64,000 nt of DNA, taken from Selenomonadaceae bacterium (GTDB taxonomy: Bacteria; Bacillota; Negativicutes; Selenomonadales; Selenomonadaceae). The position numbers were made by a program, and so were the translations under genes. The DNA lies in NCBI GenBank assembly GCA_017527075.1, contig JAFXQM010000008.1:124001-188000 (forward strand). Reading direction: 5' to 3'. The notes beneath the pieces were generated by a model, which was given only the letters and a program-made list of their open reading frames with translations, was not told the DNA's origin and made no database searches. Below, one piece after another: positions 8,457-18,140 of the stretch. Position 1 is the first letter of the stretch, and each line of letters opens with the position of its first letter.

Positions 8457-11200
8457 CTCTTGGGCGTATACTTGCCTTGAATGTTGCCGTCCGCGTTTAT
8501 CAGTTCAATGTATTGATTCGCGCCGGTCGGGAAAACCAATTGCCCCGCGCCGATTTGGAAAGTGACATTGCCGTCGCTGTCCACGAACGGGCTCTCCACT
8601 TTGCCCGAAAGAACGATAACCTTGTCGGCGGAAGTGTAATCGCTGATGATGTCTTTGCCGTCGCCGTTGCCGTAAACAAAAATATCTTCGCCGTCGCCGC
8701 CGGTGAGCGTGTCGTCGCCCGCGTTGCCCCAGAGGGTGTCGTTGCCCGCGCCGCCCAAAAGCACGTCGCTCTTGTCGCCGCCGAGCAATGAATCCGCGCC
8801 CGCGCCCCCGTTCAAGCTGTCCGAGCCTGCGCCGCCAATCAAAGTGTCATCACCTTTGCCGCCGCTTATCGTGTCCGAGCCCGCACCGCCGTCAATATAA
8901 TCTTCCTCGCCTGTGCCGACGATTTTGTTGGCATTTTTATTTCCCGTGATTGTCAACGCGTGCACAACCGCCGAAGCATTTATCGTGACCAGTGAGCTTG
9001 AATAATTTGCCGCGTCGAAGTCGTCGCCGTCGTAGTGAACCATGAGCGTCGCACTCGTGCCTTGGGCGTTGAACTTCACGGCGTCCGAATTTTTCTTGGG
9101 CACATAAATTTTTTCCTCGCCGTCTTCAATGTAAGTGACTGATTTATCCGCCGCGCCCTTGAGTGTCACTTTGCCGTTGATGAGCAGGTCGCCGCCGCTG
9201 ACGGAAAAATCTGCCGCGCCCGACGTCAAAGAAATTTTATCCGCCGCCTCGTAATCGCTGATGACGTTGGCGACGGTCGGCTTGAGCGCGAAAATATCTG
9301 CGCCCGCCCCGCCGCTTATCGAAATATTTTTTCCGCGTGCAATGATTGTATCAGCGGAGCTTGAGCCGGTGATTGAAGCTTTGGAGTAATCGGAGGCGAA
9401 GTCGAAAATGTATCCGCCGCTGACCGTAACTTTTTTGCTGAGCGCAGACGCCGCGAGCTTGACTGTCGAGCCGCTGACCTTCAGCCCGTCGACAGACTTT
9501 GCGCCTTTAACGGTCGCCAGCGTCTTGGAAACTTTCTTCGAGTAAATAATTTCGTTGTCGGAAAGTTTGTAACCCGCAGTTGTCGTTTGCTTGTAAGTGG
9601 CGGTCGTCGAGTTGCTGAGGCTCCAAGATTTTTTCGTCGAGGGAGCGTTGACATCCGAGCCGAGCTTTAACTTGTATCCGTCGCTGACTGAAATTTTTTC
9701 CGTGCCGAGAGACGCCTTAGAGACCGTAATAACTTTTTTATTTACGCTGAGCCCGTCGGTCGAGGTCACGCCCGTGACGGTCGCCAAAGTCTTTGAAACT
9801 TTTTTGGAGTAAATAATTTCGTTGTCGTCGAGAGAGTAACCCGCGCTTGTCGTCTGCTTGTAAGTCGCCGTGGAATTTTTGATGCTCCAAGATTTTTTCG
9901 TCGCGGCGGAGGAAACGTCCGAACCGAGGGCGAGCGTGCAGCCATCGGAGACCGTAACTTTCTTCGTGCCCAGCGAGGCAGCCGAGACCGTCACAACTTT
10001 ATTGTTGTAGGAAAGCCCGTCGATGGAGGTCACGCCAAAGACGGTGGCGAGAGTGTCTTCATCATTGCCGTAAGTGGCGGTCGTGCCGCTGAGTTTCCAT
10101 TTGAGATTACGAACGCTTTTAATCATGTAAGAACCGCCGCTGCCGTCAGGAAAAACATAATCAATCCACTTGCCCGAAGCGTCCTTTAAAGTCAATGAGC
10201 CGGTATCGAATTTGAAAACGACATCGGAGCCTTTGACCGTTGCTTCAGACCAGCGCGAATCGAGCGAAACGGTATCCGTGCCCTCCTCGAAATCAGTGAT
10301 AACGTCGTCGCCGTCGCCGTCCGCGTAAACGAAAATGTCATTGCCTTTGCCGCCCGTGAGTGTATCGTCGCCTTTGCCTCCCGCGAGTGTATCATTGCCG
10401 TTGCCGCCCGTGAGTGTGTCTTTGCCCTTGCCGCCGAGCAAGTTGTCATTGCCCGCGCCGCCTGAGAGGCTGTCGGCACTCGCAGAGCCGCGCAGAGTAT
10501 CGTTGCCCTTGCCCCCGTCGATTGTCACCTTGTTGCTGCCGGCACTCGAAACGTAATCATTTCCGCCGAGGGCATTAATCGTCGCGCCGTCCAAAGTGTT
10601 GGAATAGGTATCGTTGCCTTCGGTCAGCGTGATGAGTTTGGAGTTGGTCGACGCTTGCCCGAAAGTTTTCGTCGTGCCGTCCGCGTCGATGTAAGTGATG
10701 ATTTTATCCGCCGCGTTCTTCACGACCAATTTGTTGTCGCCCGCCTTGAAGATGACCGACCCGCTACTGTTGGTTGAAACTTTGCTCACCGCGACGTTTT
10801 TAAATTGAATCGTGTCAGCCTCTTCGTAATCGGTGATGATGTCGGTGCCGTATGCGCTGTCAGTGTCGTAATAGAAAATGAAAATGTCGGAGCCCGCGCC
10901 GCCCGTGACCGTCTTGCCGCCGTCGCCGTCGTTGTAAATGGAATCATCGCCCGCGCCGCCGTTGATTGAAACGTTGGAAACCCAGGAGTCGTAAATGGAA
11001 TCGTCGCCCGCGCCGCCGTTGATTGTCACGTCCGAGCCGCTGTTGTTTTGAATGGAATCGTTACCCGCGCCTGCGTCGATTGTCACGTTTGAGCCGCCGT
11101 AGTGATAGCTGCCGTCCCACACGCCACCATTTTGAATTGAATCGGCTTTGCTCGTGCCGCTGAGCAAAGTGTTGCTCGCGGTGTTGTAGATGTATGCCAT
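8453..11200 (-). CDS. Giant RTX-repeat exported protein C (915 aa)
   Basis: The N-terminus (MAYIYNTASNTLLSGTSKAD) resembles that of protein A (MANINNTANDTLLSGTSGND), so the two are paralogues. Degenerate RTX repeats (VTINGGAGDDSIYD) occupy ~1-110. A canonical block (GGAGNDNLLGGKGKDTLTGG) is at ~240-290. Three ~88-residue WSL/TTATYKQTT modules lie at ~370-590, and a second RTX block near 765-830 precedes the shared C-terminal tail (DGNVTFQIGAGQLVF). No cysteine-rich or enzymatic domain is seen. CGAAAGGAGAGATTTTCC precedes the ATG. Export by a type I system is inferred from the RTX repeats and the conserved C-terminal tail. Confidence 0.87.
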   Translation of the reverse strand: MAYIYNTASNTLLSGTSKADSIQNGGVWDGSYHYGGSNVTIDAGAGNDSIQNNSGSDVTINGGAGDDSIYDSWVSNVSINGGAGDDSIYNDGDGGKTVTGGAGSDIFIFYYDTDSAYGTDIITDYEEADTIQFKNVAVSKVSTNSSGSVIFKAGDNKLVVKNAADKIITYIDADGTTKTFGQASTNSKLITLTEGNDTYSNTLDGATINALGGNDYVSSAGSNKVTIDGGKGNDTLRGSASADSLSGGAGNDNLLGGKGKDTLTGGNGNDTLAGGKGDDTLTGGKGNDIFVYADGDGDDVITDFEEGTDTVSLDSRWSEATVKGSDVVFKFDTGSLTLKDASGKWIDYVFPDGSGGSYMIKSVRNLKWKLSGTTATYGNDEDTLATVFGVTSIDGLSYNNKVVTVSAASLGTKKVTVSDGCTLALGSDVSSAATKKSWSIKNSTATYKQTTSAGYSLDDNEIIYSKKVSKTLATVTGVTSTDGLSVNKKVITVSKASLGTEKISVSDGYKLKLGSDVNAPSTKKSWSLSNSTTATYKQTTTAGYKLSDNEIIYSKKVSKTLATVKGAKSVDGLKVSGSTVKLAASALSKKVTVSGGYIFDFASDYSKASITGSSSADTIIARGKNISISGGAGADIFALKPTVANVISDYEAADKISLTSGAADFSVSGGDLLINGKVTLKGAADKSVTYIEDGEEKIYVPKKNSDAVKFNAQGTSATLMVHYDGDDFDAANYSSSLVTINASAVVHALTITGNKNANKIVGTGEEDYIDGGAGSDTISGGKGDDTLIGGAGSDSLNGGAGADSLLGGDKSDVLLGGAGNDTLWGNAGDDTLTGGDGEDIFVYGNGDGKDIISDYTSADKVIVLSGKVESPFVDSDGNVTFQIGAGQLVFPTGANQYIELINADGNIQGKYTPKS

Positions 11201-11223
11201 GGAAAATCTCTCCTTTCGAATGC

Positions 11224-11229
11224 ATTATA
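11224..11229 (-). promoter_or_regulatory. Extended -10 promoter element of RTX gene C
   Basis: On the minus strand TGTTATAAT gives a consensus -10 with the TGn extension, 24 bases upstream of the ATG. It lies within the short gap after RTX gene D. No strong -35 is visible. Confidence 0.5.
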
Positions 11230-11250
11230 ACATTCCTCGCTGAAAAAGAG

Positions 11251-12657
11251 TTAAAACCTCGGTTCTCTTCTCACGGGAAAAAGATTAATTATGTTGCCGG
11301 AGCCGTCGACGACTTCAACGTACTTGTCTGCGGCACCCGCCACGACGATTTGCCCTGAGCCAATCTTTAACGTCGCGTTGCCTGCCGCGTCGATAATCGG
11401 GCTTTCGACACGCGTTCTGCTGTCGGTGCCGAGAACAACGATTTGGTCGAGCCCCTGTTCGTAATCGAGAATGGTATCTTTGCCGTCGCCCGCGCGATAA
11501 ATGAAGTAGTCCTCGTCCGCGCCGCCGGTGAGGGTGTCGGAGCCTTTGTCGCCCCACAGCGAATCGCTTCCTTCGCCGCCGAAGAGTTTATCGTTGCCTG
11601 AGCCGCCGAAAATTTCATCGTCGCCGTCTCCGCCTCTGACGGTATCCTTGCCCTCCTCGCCGTAAATGATGTCATCACCCGCGCCGCCAAAAATTTTATT
11701 CGCCTTCGCGTTGCCGATGATGGTCAGGTCGCGAGCGATTTTGGAGGCGTCGATTGACACGAGCGAGCCGTTGGCGGTGAAGGATTGGTTGCTGAAGTGG
11801 GAGTTGAGAGTTGCCGCCGTGCCCGCCGCGTTTAAGGCAACGGGATAAAAATTTTTTACGCCGTCCGCGTCCTCGTAAGTGATGATTTTGTTCGCCGCGT
11901 TCTTCAACGTGATTTTGCCTGAGCCGACTTTGAAGACCACGGAGCCCGCCTTCGTCGTGGAAATGCTTTTGATTTTTCCCGACGCGATTCGGAGCAAATC
12001 TTTTTCCTCGTAATCGGTGATGACATCTTTTCCGCCGCTGCTCTTGTAAATGAAAACGTCGGAGCCTTTGCCGCCCGTGAGCGTGTCGTTACTCGTGCCG
12101 CCGATGATTTTGTTGGCGAGCTTGTTTCCGAAAATTTCCAAGCCGCGAGTGACTGCTGAGGCGTCGAGATTTTTAAGCCCGTCGAAGTCCGCCAAATCGA
12201 ATTCGTTTTTGCCGTAAGCGGAAAGGAGAGTTGCCGACGTTCTCTTTGCGTTGAAGTCAATCGGATAAAAATTTTTTACACCGTCCGCGTCCTCGTAAGT
12301 GATGATTTTATCCGCCGCGTTCTTGAGAGTGATTTTGCCGCTGCCGACTTTGAAAACCACGTTGCCTGCCTTCGTCGTGGAAATATTTTTAACCGTGCCC
12401 GACGTGATTCGGATGATGTCGTCCTCGTCGTAATCGGTGATTGTGTCGTTGCCGTCGCCGCTCTCGTAAATAAAAACGTCGGAGCCGTCGCCGCCCGTGA
12501 GTGTGTCATTGCCCGCGCCGCCTTGAATGGTGTCGTTGCCATCTGCGCCGCTCAAGGTGTCATTGCCCAAGCCGCCGCGAATGCTGTAATTTTCTCTGTC
12601 GTCGTCGGCAATGAAACGAATACTTCTGTTGAGAAAACTAAAATCTACTATCGTCAT
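11251..12657 (-). CDS. RTX-repeat exported protein D (468 aa)
   Basis: This shorter RTX protein uses a different repeating unit. A canonical RTX stretch is followed by DVFIYESGDGNDTITDY, then ISTTKAGNVVFKVGSGKITLKNAADKIITYEDADG, then a beta segment with LDASAV/IDASKI and GNKLANKIIGG. This ~110-residue unit occurs twice before the terminal RTX block (GGSGNDKLFGGEGSD) and the family tail (GQIVVAGAADKYVEV). I chose the ATG at 12657 because GGGAGGAGG lies 8 bases upstream; the frame continues 14 codons further without a ribosome site. The leader of this gene holds the longest heptamer hairpin of the window (12703-12798). Confidence 0.85.
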   Translation of the reverse strand: MTIVDFSFLNRSIRFIADDDRENYSIRGGLGNDTLSGADGNDTIQGGAGNDTLTGGDGSDVFIYESGDGNDTITDYDEDDIIRITSGTVKNISTTKAGNVVFKVGSGKITLKNAADKIITYEDADGVKNFYPIDFNAKRTSATLLSAYGKNEFDLADFDGLKNLDASAVTRGLEIFGNKLANKIIGGTSNDTLTGGKGSDVFIYKSSGGKDVITDYEEKDLLRIASGKIKSISTTKAGSVVFKVGSGKITLKNAANKIITYEDADGVKNFYPVALNAAGTAATLNSHFSNQSFTANGSLVSIDASKIARDLTIIGNAKANKIFGGAGDDIIYGEEGKDTVRGGDGDDEIFGGSGNDKLFGGEGSDSLWGDKGSDTLTGGADEDYFIYRAGDGKDTILDYEQGLDQIVVLGTDSRTRVESPIIDAAGNATLKIGSGQIVVAGAADKYVEVVDGSGNIINLFPVRREPRF

Positions 12658-12702
12658 TGCGGTTGCCTCCTCCCGAAAAAAAAGCGGGACGAAGGACAAG
12701 GA

Positions 12703-12798
12703 GTTAGGAGTTAGGAGTTAGGAATTAGGAATTAAGGGTTTTGTCCCTGAATCCTAAATCCTGAATCCTGAATCCTAAATCTTGTCCCTCGTCCCTCA
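12703..12798. repeat. Heptamer-repeat palindrome in the leader of RTX gene D
   Basis: Reading the plus strand, several TTAGGAG/TTAGGAA heptamers are followed by AGGG-TTTTG-TCCCT and then by TGAATCC/TAAATCC heptamers, ending in GTCCCTCGTCCCT. The two halves are complementary, so the minus-strand transcript can fold into one long imperfect hairpin of ~80 nt directly upstream of the ribosome site of RTX gene D. Confidence 0.85.
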
Positions 12799-12840
12799 AA
12801 ATTTATTTGTTACGAGTGAATGATTTGAACGGATGAAAGA

Positions 12841-15800
12841 TTATTTGGCTTTGGGAATGTAACGTTGGAGCTGGTTGCCGGAGCCGTCGAGGACTTCGAT
12901 GTATTTGTCGGAGGCACCCGCCACGACGATTTGACCGGAGCCGACCGCGAAGGTAACGTCGCCGGCGTTGTCGACAATGGGGCTTTCGACTTTGGTTCTG
13001 TTGTCGGTGCCGAGAACGACGATTTGGTCGAGACCGGTTTCGTAGTCAGCGATGGTGTCTTTGCCGTCGCCGCTCTGGTAGATAAAGACGTCCTCGCCTT
13101 CGCCGCCGGTGAGTGTGTCGGAGCCTTTGTCGCCCCAGAGTGTGTCGTTGCCGCTCTCGCCGTAGAGTTTGTCATTGTCGTTGCCGCCGAAGATTTCGTC
13201 GTCACCGTCGCCGCCGTAGACGGTATCCTTGCCCGCCTCGCCGTAGATGATGTCATATTCTTCGGTGCCGGTGATACGGTTGGCTTTCTTGTTGCCGGTG
13301 ATGGTCAGGTCGTGGTTGACGGCGGAAGCGTTGATGGTCGCCAGGTCGGGGTAGTCGGCATAATCGTCGGGACCGTAGCTGTTTGCGGTGTAGTAAGAGG
13401 TCAAGGTCGCGGCGGTGCCTTCCTCGTTGTAGTTGACGGGAGCCTTGGCGTTGATTTGGAAGAGGATATCGTCGTTGCTGTCGACAACGGTAACAACGGC
13501 CGCAGGGTCTTTGGCGGTGATTCTGCCGGAGCCGTAGTTGATGTGGATGTCTCCGTTCTTGGCCAAGGTGTAAGTGACGTTGCTCTGAGTGCCGCCGACG
13601 ATTTGAATCTTGTCGCCGTCTTCGATGTCGGTGATAATATCCTTGCCGCCGCCTTTTTCATAGACGAAGGTATCGTTGCCTTTGCCGCCGGTGAGGGTGT
13701 CGTTGCCCTTGCCGCCGTTGATGATGTCCGCACCTGCCGCGCCGTCGATTTCGTCAGCCTGCGCGGTGCCGAGGATGACATTGGACTTTTTGTTGCCGGT
13801 GATTTCCAGAGACTGCTGAACGGCGGAGGCGTCCAAGGAAACGAGCGTGCTGTCGAATTCGAATTCGTCTTCGTCGAAGTAGGAAGTAAGCGTGGCGGCA
13901 GTGCCCTGCGCGTTATAGACGATGGTGTTGTTGGTGCTAATGGCCACGTCAATAGCTTTGTTGTTCTCGTTGACGAATTTGATGTTATCGGCAATGGAGC
14001 CGGCGTCTTTGACGGTGATTGAGCCGCCTTCGTAGGTGACAAGGACGTCGCCGTTCTTTGCGACAACAGCCGAGACGTTGGAGGCAGTGCCGCCGACGAT
14101 TTGAATCTTGTCGCTGGTGGTGTAGTCGGTTATGGTGTCGGAGCCGCCGTCCTCGTCGAAGACAAAGACATCCTTGCCTGCGCCGCCCGTGAGGGTGTCA
14201 TCGCCTGCGCCGCCGGTGATGGTGTCTGCGCCCGCGCCGCCGTCGATTTCGTCGTCCTGAGCCGTGCCGATAATGCGGTTGGATTTTTTGTTGCCTTCGA
14301 TTTTCAAGCTCTGCTCAACAGCCGACGCATCGATAGCCGTAATTTTGTCGGCATATTCTTTGAGGTCTTCGGTGCTGAATTCATCTTTGCCGTAGTCGGC
14401 AGTGAGGGTCGCGCCCGTGCCTTTGCTGTTGATGTCCACGGGGTAATAGTGGATGACGCCCTGCGCGTCCTCGTAAGCAACCAATTCGTCGGCCGCGTCT
14501 TTGACGGTGATTTTGCCGCTGCCGATTTTAAAGGTGACGTCGCCCGCCTTCGAGGTGGTGATGTTTTTAATCGAGCCTTCGGTGATTTTGATGATGTCTT
14601 CTTCGTCGTAATCGTAAATGGTGTCGGAGCCGTCGCCGTTGGCATAGGTGAAGGTGTCCGCGCCGTCGCCGCCGTAGAGCTTATCGTTGCCCTTGCCGCC
14701 GTTGATGACGTCGTTGCCTTCGCCGCCCGTGATGACGTTGGCCAGTTTGTTGCCGATAATTTCCAGGTCATTGGTGACAGCCGAGGCATCAATCGTTTTA
14801 ACCTTGTTGTTCGGGTCATAGTCGGCGATATCGAAGGTGTCTTTGCTGTAATGGGGTTGAAGCGTCACGCCCGTGCCCTTAGCGACAACATCCGGCACAT
14901 CGGGAAGCCATTGATGCTCGCCTGCCGCGTCGGTGTAGGTGATTGTTTGGTCAGCGGCATCCTTGAGCGTGACTTTTTTGCTGCCGATTTTGAAAACAAC
15001 GGAGCCCGCGCTCGTGGTGGAAATTTCGTCGGGGTCAATCGTAATGCCGACGAATTGGAGCTTGTCGCCGTCTTCTGCCGAGTAGTCTTCGATTGTGTCG
15101 GAGCCGTCGCCCGCATTGTAAACGAAGGTATCCGAGCCTGAGCCGCCCTTGAGTTTGTCGTTGCCCAAGCCGCCCTCGATGTAATCGTTGCCTGCGCCGC
15201 CGTTGACAGAGTCGTTGCCGTCGCCCGCAGAGATGGAGTCTTTGCCTTTGTCCGCGTCGATAACGTCGTCCTCTTCGGTGCCGATGATTTTGTTGGCGTT
15301 GCCGTTGGCGATGATAGTCAAGTCGTGAGCAACAGCGGAGGCGTCGATGTTCTTGAGCAAGGTGGAAAATTCGCCGAAGTTCTCAGCGTTGAACTCTTCC
15401 TTGCCATAGGCAGCGGTGAGGGTGGCACCCGTGCCTTTTGAGTTGAAGTTGACGGGATAGTAGCGTCTCAGGGTCGTGCCGTCGGTGCCTTGGTATTCGT
15501 AGGTGATGACTTTGTCGCCGGCGTTCTCCACCACGATTTTGCCCGTGCCGATTTTGAAGGTGACGTTGCCGTTTTTGGCGGTCGAGATTTTATCAATCGT
15601 GCCGGAGGTAATTTTGATGACGTCGTCTTCCTCGTAGTCTTTGATGGTGTCGTTGCCGTCACCTGAGGCATATTCGAAGACGTCCGCGCCTGAGCCGCCC
15701 GTGATGATGTCCGCGCCTTTGCCACCTTGAATGGTGTCGGAGCCCGCGTTGCCGCCCAACGTGTCATTGCCGGTGCCGCCTTTAATCGAATAGGATTCCC

Positions 15801-15864
15801 TGTCGTCCTGACCGGTAAAAATCACGGCGGTGTCTCTGCTGCTGTAATCCACATTAGTTGCCAT
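12841..15864 (-). CDS. Giant RTX-repeat exported protein E (1007 aa)
   Basis: This protein has the same architecture as protein D but with about six of the ~110-residue units. Each unit is an RTX run (GGKGNDTLTGGKGND), a FVYxxGxGxDxIxDY strand, a beta segment (NVTFKIGTGKIVV), then TGATLTAAYGKEEF and IDASAV-x-x-LTI-x-GN. It ends with a canonical RTX block and the shared tail (GQIVVAGASDKYIEVLDGSGNQL). The ATG is preceded by TCAGGAGGTATATCT. A strong promoter lies ~200 bases upstream, so the transcript has a long leader. It is acidic, glycine- and aspartate-rich, nearly free of cysteine, and lacks an N-terminal signal, as expected for type I secretion. Confidence 0.87.
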   Translation of the reverse strand: MATNVDYSSRDTAVIFTGQDDRESYSIKGGTGNDTLGGNAGSDTIQGGKGADIITGGSGADVFEYASGDGNDTIKDYEEDDVIKITSGTIDKISTAKNGNVTFKIGTGKIVVENAGDKVITYEYQGTDGTTLRRYYPVNFNSKGTGATLTAAYGKEEFNAENFGEFSTLLKNIDASAVAHDLTIIANGNANKIIGTEEDDVIDADKGKDSISAGDGNDSVNGGAGNDYIEGGLGNDKLKGGSGSDTFVYNAGDGSDTIEDYSAEDGDKLQFVGITIDPDEISTTSAGSVVFKIGSKKVTLKDAADQTITYTDAAGEHQWLPDVPDVVAKGTGVTLQPHYSKDTFDIADYDPNNKVKTIDASAVTNDLEIIGNKLANVITGGEGNDVINGGKGNDKLYGGDGADTFTYANGDGSDTIYDYDEEDIIKITEGSIKNITTSKAGDVTFKIGSGKITVKDAADELVAYEDAQGVIHYYPVDINSKGTGATLTADYGKDEFSTEDLKEYADKITAIDASAVEQSLKIEGNKKSNRIIGTAQDDEIDGGAGADTITGGAGDDTLTGGAGKDVFVFDEDGGSDTITDYTTSDKIQIVGGTASNVSAVVAKNGDVLVTYEGGSITVKDAGSIADNIKFVNENNKAIDVAISTNNTIVYNAQGTAATLTSYFDEDEFEFDSTLVSLDASAVQQSLEITGNKKSNVILGTAQADEIDGAAGADIINGGKGNDTLTGGKGNDTFVYEKGGGKDIITDIEDGDKIQIVGGTQSNVTYTLAKNGDIHINYGSGRITAKDPAAVVTVVDSNDDILFQINAKAPVNYNEEGTAATLTSYYTANSYGPDDYADYPDLATINASAVNHDLTITGNKKANRITGTEEYDIIYGEAGKDTVYGGDGDDEIFGGNDNDKLYGESGNDTLWGDKGSDTLTGGEGEDVFIYQSGDGKDTIADYETGLDQIVVLGTDNRTKVESPIVDNAGDVTFAVGSGQIVVAGASDKYIEVLDGSGNQLQRYIPKAK

Positions 15865-16069
15865 AGATATACCTCCTGAAATAAAAACGAAACTTTACTC
15901 TCGCGCTCGCGTTGACTGCGTTTCCTCACCGCCTTCCCTGTCTTTGGAGCGCTCGCCAATATTCATTAATTTCAGTGCTGTCGGTTTCCCTTTGCTTTAT
16001 AAATTCCTGAAGAGAAAAACGTTACAGCCCGTCGTGAAAAATTTTTGTTGCACAGCTTTTCACGAATGC
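15865..16069 (-). promoter_or_regulatory. Long structured leader of RTX gene E
   Basis: About 200 bases separate the predicted transcription start (near 16064) from the ATG. The leader can form a hairpin near its 5' end (CGTGAAAA pairing with TTTTTCACG). I do not recognise a riboswitch class in it. Confidence 0.4.
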
Positions 16070-16098
16070 ATAATACCCTTTTCAAAAAAATTATGCAA
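16070..16098 (-). promoter_or_regulatory. Promoter of RTX gene E
   Basis: On the minus strand TTGCAT (plus 16093-16098), 17 bases, then TATTAT (plus 16070-16075). Both hexamers are close to the sigma-70 consensus at the ideal spacing. Confidence 0.65.
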
Positions 16099-16115
16099 CC
16101 TTTTAATTTTTTTTT

Positions 16116-16139
16116 ATTCCTAACTCCTAACTCCTAACT
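16116..16139. repeat. Heptamer array CCTAACT x3 downstream of uvrB
   Basis: Tandem TCCTAAC heptamers (complement of TTAGGAG) lie immediately after the uvrB stop codon and upstream of the RTX gene E promoter. Confidence 0.85.
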
Positions 16140-16142
16140 GAC

Positions 16143-18119
16143 TCACAGGTGCTCTTCCAATTTCAAAATTATGTCGCGCAGTTCGGCGGCGCGCTCAAAT
16201 TCCAAATTCTTTGACGCCTCCCGCATTTGCGCCGTCAAACTCTTGACCAAATTTTTCTTTTGCGCGGGCGACAATTTTTTTATCAGCTCGGCGGTTGACT
16301 TGGGTTTCTTCTCGGATTTTTTCAGCGGCAAATCAATCAGCGGAGCAATCGGCTTTTCAATCGTGCGCGGGGTGATTTTAAAGCGCGCGTTGTACTCCTC
16401 CTGAATTTTTCTGCGCCGCAAAGTTTCGTCCATTGCCCGCCGCATGGAGTCCGTCACTCTGTCCGCGTAGAGAATTACTTTGCCGTGAACGTTGCGCGCC
16501 GCCCGCCCGATTGTTTGAATCAGCGACGTGTCCGAGCGCAGGAAGCCTTCCTTGTCCGCGTCGAGTATCGCAATCAATGAAACTTCAGGCATGTCCAAAC
16601 CTTCGCGCAGCAAATTTATTCCGACGAGCACATCAAACTTGCCCGCGCGCAGGTCGTGAACAATTTCCGCGCGCTCCAGCGTAATCACGTCCGAGTGCAA
16701 ATACTTCACGCGAATTTTTACGCCGCCGAGATAATCCGTCAGCTCCTCGGCGAATTTTTTTGTCAGCGTCGTGATTAAAACTCTCTCGTTCATTTCCACG
16801 CGCCGATGAATTTCCGCGATTAGGTCGTCGATTTGATTTTGAATCGGGCGCACTTCGACGAGCGGGTCAAGCAGTCCCGTCGGGCGGATGATTTGCTCCA
16901 CGGTGTTTTGCGATTCGGAAAGCTCATACTCCGCGGGCGTCGCCGACACGAAAATTATCTGCGAAATTTTTTCGTTGAACTCCTCGAAAGTCAGCGGGCG
17001 ATTGTCCCTCGCGCTCGGCAGGCGGAAACCGTTTTCGATGAGCGAATTTTTTCGTGAACGGTCGCCGGCGTACATTGCCCTGAGCTGCGGCAGTGTCACG
17101 TGCGATTCGTCGATGACCGTCAAAAAATTTTTCGGGAAGTAATCAATCAGCGTGAACGGCGGCTCGCCCTCCGCCCTGCCCGTCAAGTGCCGCGAATAAT
17201 TTTCTATCCCCGAACAATAACCCATCTCCGCCATCATTTCCAAATCGAAGCGCGTCCGCTGCTCGATTCGCTGCGCCTCGATTAATTTTCCTTCCGCCGT
17301 AAATTTTTCGACCTGCGCGGACATCTCGGCGCGAATATTTTTTTCCGCGCGTTCCAAGTCCTCGACGTCGGTGACGTAATGGCTGGCGGGGAAAATAAAA
17401 ATTTCGTCGCGCCTGCCGATGATTTTGCCCGTGAGAATTTCGAACTCGGAAATTTTGTCGACCTCGTCGCCGAAAAGTTCAATGCGAATCGCGCGCCCGT
17501 TGTAACCCGCGGGAGTCACCTCAATCACGTCGCCGCGAACTCGGAAGTGCCCGCGCTCGATAATCATGTCGTTGCGCTCGTAACGAATTTCAATCAGCCG
17601 CCGCAAAATTTTTTCGCGCGGAATGATTTGCCCGACCTTGAGGTGCAGGAGGAGTTTGTAATAACTTTCGGGCGAACCCAAACCGTAAATGCAAGAGACG
17701 CTCGCCACGATAATCACGTCGCGCCGCTCGAACAGAGCACACGTCGCCGAATGCCTCATCTGGTCAATCTCGTCGTTGATTGAGGCGTCCTTCTCAATGT
17801 AAGTGTCCGTCGCGGCAATGTAAGCTTCGGGCTGATAGTAATCGTAGTAGCTGACGAAGTAGCCGACGAAATTTTCGGGGAAGAAAGATTTGAACTCGGC
17901 GGCGAGTTGCGCGGCGAGAGTTTTGTTGTGCGCGATGACCAGCGTGGGAAGTTGCACGCGCTCAATGACTTTGGCAACGGTGAAAGTTTTACCGGTGCCC
18001 GTCGCCCCCAAAAGAACTTGAGACCTTAAGCCGTCGTCGACGCCCGCCGCCAATGAGTCAATCGCTTGAGGTTGGTCGCCCGTCGCTTGAAAGTTTGAAA
18101 CCACTTTGAATTTTCCCAT
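16143..18119 (-). CDS. uvrB: Excinuclease ABC subunit B
   Basis: UvrB is the damage-verifying helicase of nucleotide excision repair, working with UvrA and UvrC. Visible parts are the Walker A motif GATGTGKT near residue 40, the beta-hairpin region ([15 protein letters not shown]), [10 protein letters not shown], the helicase motif QTIGRAARN, and a C-terminal UVR motif that contacts UvrC ([18 protein letters not shown]). At 658 aa the length is normal. I chose the ATG at 18119 ([10 protein letters not shown]); a TTG two codons upstream is also in frame. Its ribosome site is unusual: the only candidate is the AGGAATTAGGAATT supplied by the heptamer array that fills the 20-base gap after the clostripain gene. 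Confidence 0.96.
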   Translation of the reverse strand: MGKFKVVSNFQATGDQPQAIDSLAAGVDDGLRSQVLLGATGTGKTFTVAKVIERVQLPTLVIAHNKTLAAQLAAEFKSFFPENFVGYFVSYYDYYQPEAYIAATDTYIEKDASINDEIDQMRHSATCALFERRDVIIVASVSCIYGLGSPESYYKLLLHLKVGQIIPREKILRRLIEIRYERNDMIIERGHFRVRGDVIEVTPAGYNGRAIRIELFGDEVDKISEFEILTGKIIGRRDEIFIFPASHYVTDVEDLERAEKNIRAEMSAQVEKFTAEGKLIEAQRIEQRTRFDLEMMAEMGYCSGIENYSRHLTGRAEGEPPFTLIDYFPKNFLTVIDESHVTLPQLRAMYAGDRSRKNSLIENGFRLPSARDNRPLTFEEFNEKISQIIFVSATPAEYELSESQNTVEQIIRPTGLLDPLVEVRPIQNQIDDLIAEIHRRVEMNERVLITTLTKKFAEELTDYLGGVKIRVKYLHSDVITLERAEIVHDLRAGKFDVLVGINLLREGLDMPEVSLIAILDADKEGFLRSDTSLIQTIGRAARNVHGKVILYADRVTDSMRRAMDETLRRRKIQEEYNARFKITPRTIEKPIAPLIDLPLKKSEKKPKSTAELIKKLSPAQKKNLVKSLTAQMREASKNLEFERAAELRDIILKLEEHL

Positions 18120-18121
18120 AA

Positions 18122-18140
18122 CCAATTCCTAATTCCTAAT
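18122..18140. repeat. Heptamer array in the clostripain-uvrB gap
   Basis: Two to three AATTCCT heptamers fill the gap between the clostripain-type stop and the uvrB ATG. On the minus strand they read AGGAATTAGGAATT and so double as the uvrB Shine-Dalgarno region. Confidence 0.75.

Noticed and set aside
311..15864. Type I secretion genes near the RTX block
   Set aside because: No ABC exporter, membrane fusion protein or TolC-like gene is present in the window.
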